Of a DNA stretch of 35,600 bases, positions 30,677 to 35,600 are shown in pieces; positions within the stretch are counted from its first letter, which is position 1; the number at the start of each line of letters is the position of its first letter. The notes beneath the pieces are model-generated. The model saw nothing but the letters and a program-made list of their open reading frames with translations, was not told the DNA's origin and ran no database searches. Origin of the DNA: CAYNXB01 sp964401045 (lineage in GTDB: Bacteria; Pseudomonadota; Alphaproteobacteria; Sphingomonadales; Sphingomonadaceae); the NCBI GenBank assembly GCA_964401045.1, contig CAYNXB010000022.1:1-35600 (forward strand). The letters are read 5' to 3'. A program made the translations under genes and the position numbers.

Positions 30677-31603
30677 TCATTGCGGCAGCCCCAGAAGGCG
30701 TGCCGCATTGCCGCCGATCAGACGACGTATCGCCGCGTCGTCGAAGCCCAGCTCGATGCAGAGGCGGATGACTGCGCGGAATCCATTGACCGGTGTGGGG
30801 TTGTCGATCTGTCCCAGATCGGAGCCGAGAATTGTCTGGTCGGTCCCTCCGGCGTTGACCACTTCGCGCAATTCTTCGCTCGGATAGTAGTTGAAGCGGG
30901 ATTCCGGGATGAACATGCACAGCGAGTGCTCGATGAAAGCGCCGCTATCGGTCAGCTCGCGGATGTCCTTGAGGCTCGCGCCGATGGTGTAGGTCGGGTG
31001 CTGCACCAGCCGCCGCTTCACGCCGCGCTGCTCGGCTTCCTCGAACAGCGGCCAGATCTCGGAGATGTGCAGGTGGCCGGCGGAGAGCACCGCGTCGAAC
31101 TCGGCGATCTGGTCGAGGATCTCCTTGACCTCGTCCTTGATGCGGCCGTCGTCATCGACGACGGTCAGCATCTTCGGCCGCTTCATCGGCATGCTGGTTG
31201 GCAGCAGGTGCCCCTTGCGGTTCTGGCGGATGTGGTTGGCGGCCGAGAAGGTCGGCATCCACACCAGCCGCGCACCCAGCTTAAGGCCGTGATCGACCGC
31301 ATAGGGATTGAGCCCGCCCGAGGTGTCGTTGAGCGGCACGCCCGAAAGCATGGTCACGTCGAGATGGCCGTAGTGCGAGGACAGCAGCGCGGTGACCGGG
31401 GTCGCCGAATAGAAGTGATCCTTGAACAGCAGCGCCTTCATGCCGGCGGCGCTCGCTTCCTCCAGCGCCTCGATATGGTCGATCATGCGGGGCATCACTG
31501 AGGGGCCGCTATGGCAATGCATGTCGATCGCGCCGACCAGCAGTGCGTCCACCCGTTTTGCGATTTCGGGATCGCTCGCCCGCTCGCCGCCTGCCTCAGT
31601 CAT
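30677..31603 (-). CDS. Metal-dependent hydrolase-like protein (DUF6282 type)
   Basis: 308 residues from the ATG at 31603, with a GGAGAGG ribosome site. No signal peptide. Amidohydrolase/PHP-like metal site elements: AIDMHCHSGPSVMPRMIDHI, LLFKDHFYSATPV, AVLSAGHLHISEIWPLFEEA, RRLVQHPTYTIGAS and a late LGSDLGQIDNPTPVNG. The D-x-H-x-H start and the following His/Asp set fit a mononuclear or binuclear metal enzyme. Proteins of this type are labelled DUF6282 in databases, as I recall; their reaction is not known to me. It is divergent from the IclR regulator across a gap with two inverted repeats, so it is probably under its control. Cytoplasmic. Confidence 0.85.
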   Translation of the reverse strand: MTEAGGERASDPEIAKRVDALLVGAIDMHCHSGPSVMPRMIDHIEALEEASAAGMKALLFKDHFYSATPVTALLSSHYGHLDVTMLSGVPLNDTSGGLNPYAVDHGLKLGARLVWMPTFSAANHIRQNRKGHLLPTSMPMKRPKMLTVVDDDGRIKDEVKEILDQIAEFDAVLSAGHLHISEIWPLFEEAEQRGVKRRLVQHPTYTIGASLKDIRELTDSGAFIEHSLCMFIPESRFNYYPSEELREVVNAGGTDQTILGSDLGQIDNPTPVNGFRAVIRLCIELGFDDAAIRRLIGGNAARLLGLPQ

Positions 31604-31704
31604 AGCCTCTCCGCACGTTCTGTTCTGCTTGGAAGGGGCGCACATATGAAATGTGGGGCGTCTCCCTAAAGGCGGTTTTCGGAGCTTTTCGGGGAGTGGA
31701 ACAA

Positions 31705-31797
31705 TTCCGCAGGGCGGAAAGTAGGCGCTTGCAACGTGCAACGAGCGCCCCCATCGGTCAGAAGAATGAGCCGTTTGAAACATTCCGGCTGGCGGAA
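31705..31797. promoter_or_regulatory. Two matching inverted-repeat operators in the DUF6282/IclR divergent gap
   Basis: TTCCG-CAGGG-CGGAA at 31705-31719 and TTCCG-GCTGG-CGGAA at 31783-31797, 78 bases apart. Agreement extends leftward: each is preceded by GAA three bases before TTCC, and followed by A. A separate TTGCA-ACG-TGCAA repeat lies between them at 31729-31741. IclR-family proteins bind palindromes of this size as dimers or tetramers, and two spaced copies fit cooperative binding between the divergent genes. No such pair was noticed elsewhere; a looser GGAA-TAGT-TTCC is found at 33956-33967. Confidence 0.6.
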
Positions 31798-31844
31798 ACT
31801 CCGCCTATGCCGGGTCCGGTGGGCGAGAACTTCGAGGTTCGGAG

Positions 31845-32711
31845 ATGACGCACGAAGAGCGCAACGACAAAGAAGAGCGCGGCGATCGGGGCGAATGTAT
31901 TCGCTCGGTCGAGCGGGCGATCGACGTCTTGCAGGCGCTGAACCGACGCCCGCTCTCGACACTGCACGACCTGCATCGCGATACCGGGCTGCCCAAGCCT
32001 TCGATCGTGCGGCTGCTGCGCACGCTCGAAGCCAAGGGGCTGGCGGCGCAATCGTCAAGCTACGGCGCCTATCAGCTCCTCAGCCGGGTCAAGTCGCTCG
32101 CCAGCGGCTTCCATCACGAGCCGCAGATCGTCGAGGTCGCGGAGGAGTTGATGATCGAGTTCACCCGACAGGAGGGCTGGCCCCTTTCGCTGGCGCTGTT
32201 CGATCTCAACGCGATGGTGGTGCGCGCCTGCACCATTCGCTTCACCGCGCTGTCGCTGGAGCATGCTGCGATTAACCGGCGGCTGAGCCTGCTGACCCAC
32301 GCGATGGGCCGGGCCTATCTCGCCTTCAGCGCCGAGAACGAGCGGGCGATCCTGCTGTCGATCCTGCGCAGCCAGCGGAGCGAGAGCGCGGCCCTGGCTA
32401 ACGAGGCGGGCATCGCCGGGATGATCGCGCAAGTGCGCGAGCGCGGCTATGCCCTGCGCGATCCGCTGTTGAATCCGCGGTCCTCGACTGTCGCCGTGCC
32501 GGTGTTCGAGAACGGCCGCGTCGTCGCCACGCTGGGCTTCACCTGGATCGCCGCTGCCATGACCGTGGAGCAGGCGGTCGGGCGCTTCGTGCCGGGCGTG
32601 ATGGACATCGCGCGCGATATCTCGCGCAAGCTCGAAGAGACCGGATCGAACGCCTTGCCGCCCGGACTGGCCGAAACCGAAAGCGCTCCTGAGTGGTCGT
32701 GGGCCGGTTGA
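31845..32711 (+). CDS. IclR-family transcriptional regulator
   Basis: 288 residues. N-terminal winged HTH: CIRSVERAIDVLQALNRRP, then LHDLHRDTGLPKPSIVRLLR and LEAKGLAAQS. C-terminal effector domain: LSLALFDLNAMVVRACTIRF, LLTHAMGRAYLAFSAENE, GYALRDPLLNPRSSTVAVPV and VVATLGFTWIAAAMTVEQAV. The overall look is that of MhpR/HcaR-like regulators of phenylpropanoid and aromatic catabolism. It is divergent from the DUF6282-type hydrolase and upstream of the aldolase genes, so it may control both directions. The effector is unknown. Confidence 0.93.
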   Translation: MTHEERNDKEERGDRGECIRSVERAIDVLQALNRRPLSTLHDLHRDTGLPKPSIVRLLRTLEAKGLAAQSSSYGAYQLLSRVKSLASGFHHEPQIVEVAEELMIEFTRQEGWPLSLALFDLNAMVVRACTIRFTALSLEHAAINRRLSLLTHAMGRAYLAFSAENERAILLSILRSQRSESAALANEAGIAGMIAQVRERGYALRDPLLNPRSSTVAVPVFENGRVVATLGFTWIAAAMTVEQAVGRFVPGVMDIARDISRKLEETGSNALPPGLAETESAPEWSWAG

Positions 32712-32751
32712 GGCGAAATCGTCGTCATCATCATTTGCTTTAGAGGTATCG

Positions 32752-33150
32752 ATGCAGAGAAAAATGCTGGGCGCGTTGATCGCCGGGATCGCCCTTGGAG
32801 CTTGCGCCACCACCGCGCTTTCCGCCGATGCGCCGCCGGCCAAGGGCTATGTAGTGGCCGAGGTCGACGTGAAGGATCTCGATGCCTACCGCGAATATGT
32901 CGCCGCGGCGTTCCCGGTGATCCAGAAATACGGCGGCAAGTTCCTCACCCGCGGCGGTACCACCGTCGCGGTCGAAGGCCGTCCTCCGGCCCAGCGGGTG
33001 ATGATCATCGAATTCGCCAGCCTCGAACAGGCCAAGGCGTTCGAGTATTCGAAGGATTATACCGACATCGCCCCGCTGCGGCAGAAGTCGTCGGACAGCC
33101 GGCTGTTCCTCGTCGAAGGCGCGGCCGATGTCGCGGCCAGCCGGCCCTGA
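32752..33150 (+). CDS. DUF1330-family protein with export signal
   Basis: 132 residues. The N-terminus (MLGALIAGIALGACATTALS) is a signal peptide; the GACATT stretch is lipobox-like but weak. The DUF1330 domain, a dimeric alpha/beta ferredoxin-like (ABM-type) fold, is shown by KGYVVAEVDVKDLDAYREYV, FPVIQKYGGKFLTRGGTTVA, VEGRPPAQRVMIIEFASLEQ and the final SSDSRLFLVEGAAD. The family's function is unknown. It starts 40 bases after the IclR gene and ends 17 bases before the aldolase, so it is in the same operon. A signal peptide is unusual for this family, which is mostly cytoplasmic. Confidence 0.87.
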   Translation: MQRKMLGALIAGIALGACATTALSADAPPAKGYVVAEVDVKDLDAYREYVAAAFPVIQKYGGKFLTRGGTTVAVEGRPPAQRVMIIEFASLEQAKAFEYSKDYTDIAPLRQKSSDSRLFLVEGAADVAASRP

Positions 33151-33167
33151 TCGGGAAAGTTCGCCTG

Positions 33168-33926
33168 ATGGACAATTTCATCGCCCACGCCCGGGCCAGC
33201 GAGCGCGGATTGCTCGGCACCTGGGCCAAGCTGCCGACGCTCGAAACTATTCAGCTTCTCGCGCACGCCGGATTCGATCTGGTGGTGATCGATCTCGAGC
33301 ATGCTCCCCTGACGACTTATCGCGCGGTCGAAATGGCATTTGCCGCGCAGGCGATGGGCATGGCGGCGATCGTTCGCCTGCCGGATCACACCTCTTACGG
33401 CCTGATCCAGCCGCTGCTCGACGGCGGCGTCGACGGCCTCCTGGTCCCGCGCGTGAGCCGGTTGGAGGATGCGACGGCGATCGCCCGGCGCATGGTGTTC
33501 GCGCCCACCGGCGAGCGCGGCCTTGGCACCACCTCGCGCGCCGGCGCCTGGGGCCTCGGCGCGACGCCGGACTACGTCGTGCGCGGGAACGAAGGCTGCC
33601 TGCGGATGATCCAGCTTGAGGACTGGGAGTCGCTGGAAGCGGCGGCGGAGTTCGCCGCGGTGGAGCACGTCAACGGCGTGTTTATCGGCCACGGCGACCT
33701 TTACCTTTCGAGCGGCAAGCCCGCCTCGCACCCAGAGGTACGCGCGTTGACCGCGCGGGTGCTCGACGCCGCGCAGAAGGCAGGCGTGTTGTCGGGCGCG
33801 GCGGCGGCCACGCCGGAACAAGCCAGGGATTACCTCGCGATGGGGTTTTCGATCGTGATGGTGAGCAACGATACCACGCTGTTCGGCAAGGCCGCGGCCG
33901 AAGCGGTGAGGGCCAGCCGTGGCTAA
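33168..33926 (+). CDS. HpcH/HpaI-family aldolase
   Basis: 252 residues from the ATG at 33168. TIM-barrel class II pyruvate aldolase motifs: FDLVVIDLEHAPLTTYRAVE (Glu/His near the active site), MAAIVRLPDH (Arg that binds the pyruvate carboxylate), GGVDGLLVPRVSRLEDA, CLRMIQLEDWESLEAAAE (metal-binding Glu in QLE) and NGVFIGHGDLYLSSGKP (metal-binding Asp in GHGD, where most have GPxD). Relatives cleave 4-hydroxy-2-oxo acids to pyruvate plus an aldehyde. It follows the DUF1330 gene. With the downstream cupin and beta-keto acid cleavage enzyme it suggests C-C cleavage of ring-opened intermediates. Substrate unknown. Confidence 0.92.
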   Translation: MDNFIAHARASERGLLGTWAKLPTLETIQLLAHAGFDLVVIDLEHAPLTTYRAVEMAFAAQAMGMAAIVRLPDHTSYGLIQPLLDGGVDGLLVPRVSRLEDATAIARRMVFAPTGERGLGTTSRAGAWGLGATPDYVVRGNEGCLRMIQLEDWESLEAAAEFAAVEHVNGVFIGHGDLYLSSGKPASHPEVRALTARVLDAAQKAGVLSGAAAATPEQARDYLAMGFSIVMVSNDTTLFGKAAAEAVRASRG

Positions 33927-33955
33927 CTCCCGCCGCCAGTTTGATTTTGTCGGAT

Positions 33956-33967
33956 GGAATAGTTTCC
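33956..33967. promoter_or_regulatory. GGAA-TAGT-TTCC inverted repeat before the cupin gene
   Basis: The 171-base gap between the aldolase and the cupin gene holds a small inverted repeat (GGAA 33956-33959, TTCC 33964-33967). Its arms recall the flanks of the IclR-side operators, which also have a GAA three bases before TTCC. It may mark a second site for the same regulator. The evidence is slight. Confidence 0.25.
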
Positions 33968-34097
33968 CGCCACGGCACGCCGCGGCAAAGCGATTGCGGC
34001 ACCCTGGCCGCGTTCATACCGTTTGATTGAAAGAGCGCTTTCCGCCCAGAACCGCGAATTTCCGCGATTTCTTGCCCGGCGCTCCAGGAGCAGAGTG

Positions 34098-35006
34098 ATG
34101 TACGAAGTCGACGATCCCCGTTCGCGCCTTTCGACCGCCGGCGGGTCCGCACAACCCGCTTCGGCCTTCGGTGAAGCGACCTATGCGCGCTTTTACGATG
34201 AGCCGCCGCAGGAGCGCGCCGCGCATGAACGGACCTGGTATGCACGCGGGCAGAACTTCGTCGTGTGCTATTCCGAAGTCGAGCCTGGCGCGGTGTTCGA
34301 GCGCAAGGGGCAGGCTGACGAGTACGTCCTGCTGCTGCACGATCCGGAGATGGCCGTAACCGTCGAAGCTGGTGGCGAGACGGCCGAGCTGCCCGGCAAT
34401 ACCATCGTCATGGTCCCACCGGGCGATAGCCGCATCACGTGTCATGCCGCGGGGCGGATCGTGCGGCTGATCACGACGCAATCGCAGGACATTGCGGCGC
34501 TGGCGGCGAATGGCGACAAATACGCCGGGCCGCATCCACAAATCCCGCCGTTCGAGGCATGGCCCGATCCGGTGGGCGGATTCCGCATCCGCAGCTACAG
34601 CCTCGACGTGCCGGACGAGGAAGGACGCTTCGGCAAGATCTTCCGCTGCACCACTTTCATGGTCAACGTCTTCCCCTCACAGGGGCCGCGCGATGTGACC
34701 AAGCTCTCGCCACACCATCACGACGATTTCGAGCAATGCAGCCTCGCGCTCGAAGGCTTCTACATGCACCATTTGCGTTGGCCGTGGACCGCCAACCAGC
34801 ATGACTGGCGCGACGACCAGCATGAGAAGTGCGCGTCGCCGTCGGTCTGCGTGATCCCGCCGCGGGTGATCCACACCTCGGCGCCCACCGATCCTGGCGA
34901 TAACGTGCTGATCGACATCTTCTCCCCCCCGCGCGAGGATTTCTCCGACATGCCGGGGTGGGTGCTTAACGCGGACGACTATCCCCGTAAGCCCAAGGCC
35001 GATTGA
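34098..35006 (+). CDS. Two-domain cupin protein
   Basis: 302 residues from the ATG at 34098, eight bases after an AGGAG site; the frame is open upstream to 34023 but has no good ribosome site there. The first cupin half has VVCYSEVEPGAVFERKGQAD, EYVLLLHDPEMAVTVEAGGE and NTIVMVPPGDSRIT. The second has KLSPHHHDDFEQCSLALEGF (metal-binding His and Glu of cupin motif 1) and CVIPPRVIHTSAPTDPGDN (motif 2 His). Only the second half has a full metal site. It could be a dioxygenase, isomerase or decarboxylase. It ends directly against the convergent keto-acid cleavage gene, with no spacer. Exact reaction unknown. Confidence 0.87.
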   Translation: MYEVDDPRSRLSTAGGSAQPASAFGEATYARFYDEPPQERAAHERTWYARGQNFVVCYSEVEPGAVFERKGQADEYVLLLHDPEMAVTVEAGGETAELPGNTIVMVPPGDSRITCHAAGRIVRLITTQSQDIAALAANGDKYAGPHPQIPPFEAWPDPVGGFRIRSYSLDVPDEEGRFGKIFRCTTFMVNVFPSQGPRDVTKLSPHHHDDFEQCSLALEGFYMHHLRWPWTANQHDWRDDQHEKCASPSVCVIPPRVIHTSAPTDPGDNVLIDIFSPPREDFSDMPGWVLNADDYPRKPKAD

Positions 35007-35600
35007 TCAAAAGGCGACCCGGTCGCCACCCTTGAGGCTCAGCATCTCGCGAGCCTCGGCCGGGGTGGCGACTTCCCGTCCCAGCGCTTCCACGATCGTG
35101 CGGATGCGCTTGACCTGCTGGCCGTTGCTGGTGGCGAGCTCGCCCTTGCCGATGAACAGGCTGTCCTCGAGCCCGACGCGCGCATGGCCGCCGAGCAGCA
35201 CCGACTGGGTGCAGAAGTCCATCTGGTGGCGTCCGGCGGCGAAGGCGGAGAGCAGATAGTCTTCGCCGAACAGGCTGTCGGCGATGGTGATCATATGGGC
35301 GAGGTTGCGCGGATCGGGGCCGATGCCGCCGAGCACGCCGATCACGCCCTGGATCAGGAACGGCGGATCGATCAGGCCGCGATCGGCGAAGTGAGCCAGC
35401 GTGTAGAGGTGGCCGACGTCATAGCATTCGAACTCGAAGCGGGTGCCGTACTCACGGCCGACTTCGAGCATGATGCGCTCGATGAAGACGTTGTCGTTGT
35501 ACATGATGCGGCCGCGCGAGCCTTCGACGTATTCCTGCTCCCACGGCTGTTGCCACTTTTCGACGCGGCGGGCGGCGCCGGAGAAATCGAAGATCAACGG
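35007..35600 (-). CDS. Beta-keto acid cleavage enzyme (BKACE/DUF849 family), 5' end outside window
   Basis: The C-terminal about 197 residues, open to the right edge, so the N-terminus is missing. BKACE proteins are Zn-dependent TIM barrels that condense a beta-keto acid with acetyl-CoA and release acetoacetate plus a new CoA ester. Family signs: MYNDNVFIERIMLEVGREYG, RFEFECYDVGHLYTLAHFAD, PPFLIQGVIGVLGGIGPDPR, GGHARVGLEDSLFIGKGELA with TSNGQQV, and a final helix EVATPAEAREML. The product of the keto acid side is unknown. It is convergent with the cupin gene, the stop codons being adjacent (35004-35006 and 35007-35009). Confidence 0.9.
   Translation of the reverse strand, partial: PLIFDFSGAARRVEKWQQPWEQEYVEGSRGRIMYNDNVFIERIMLEVGREYGTRFEFECYDVGHLYTLAHFADRGLIDPPFLIQGVIGVLGGIGPDPRNLAHMITIADSLFGEDYLLSAFAAGRHQMDFCTQSVLLGGHARVGLEDSLFIGKGELATSNGQQVKRIRTIVEALGREVATPAEAREMLSLKGGDRVAF

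Overview
The window is high-GC DNA from an alphaproteobacterium, most likely a sphingomonad (Sphingomonas/Novosphingobium/Sphingobium type). The grounds are two large TonB-dependent receptors with sphingomonad-style plugs, an aromatic acid:H+ symporter, many secreted NTF2/SnoaL-like proteins, tightly overlapping ATGA/TGATG operons and a Caulobacter-type holdfast anchor operon. Placement is by gene content only; no rRNA, tRNA, insertion sequence, phage gene or CRISPR array was seen.

Layout. (1) 1-3112, minus strand: hfaA-hfaB-hfaD, a holdfast-anchoring/curli-like secretion operon; hfaD runs off the left edge. (2) 3387-7168, minus: an operon for an SMP-30-like lipoprotein and four SnoaL-like proteins with signal peptides (called A1, A2, A3, A4 here). 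(3) 7291-13695, minus: an AraC regulator, then an operon of SnoaL-like proteins without signal peptides (B4, B1, and a fused B2-B3), an MFS transporter, a fifth SnoaL-like protein and a second AraC regulator. (4) 13838-18203, minus: dhaK-dhaL-dhaM-HPr-EI-HTH, a complete dihydroxyacetone phosphotransferase system with its own phosphorelay. (5) 18550-21232: another secreted SnoaL-like protein, divergent from a tandem pair of secreted proteins that resemble DUF8021. (6) 21274-31603: two repeats of a 'TonB receptor + secreted alpha/beta-hydrolase' module, with an XRE regulator/methyltransferase divergent pair between them, then a DUF6282-type metal-dependent hydrolase. (7) 31845-35600: IclR regulator, DUF1330 protein, HpcH/HpaI aldolase, two-domain cupin, and a beta-keto acid cleavage enzyme that runs off the right edge.

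Inferred function. From about 3.4 kb to the right edge the genes look like one accessory catabolic locus. Receptors would bring a bulky compound across the outer membrane, secreted hydrolases would cut it, SnoaL-like enzymes would transform the product first in the periplasm and then in the cytoplasm after MFS uptake, and aldolase, keto-acid cleavage and triose kinase steps would feed central metabolism. The substrate cannot be read from the sequence.

The two most unusual points are these. The SnoaL-like genes form two paralogous sets, one exported and one cytoplasmic, and two neighbouring genes of the first set correspond to one fused gene in the second. A hexamer GTTTAG/CTAAAC, sometimes as a palindrome, recurs in the noncoding DNA before five minus-strand transcription units between 7.2 and 25.3 kb, which suggests one regulon linking the SnoaL sets, the dha system, an AraC regulator and one TonB receptor.
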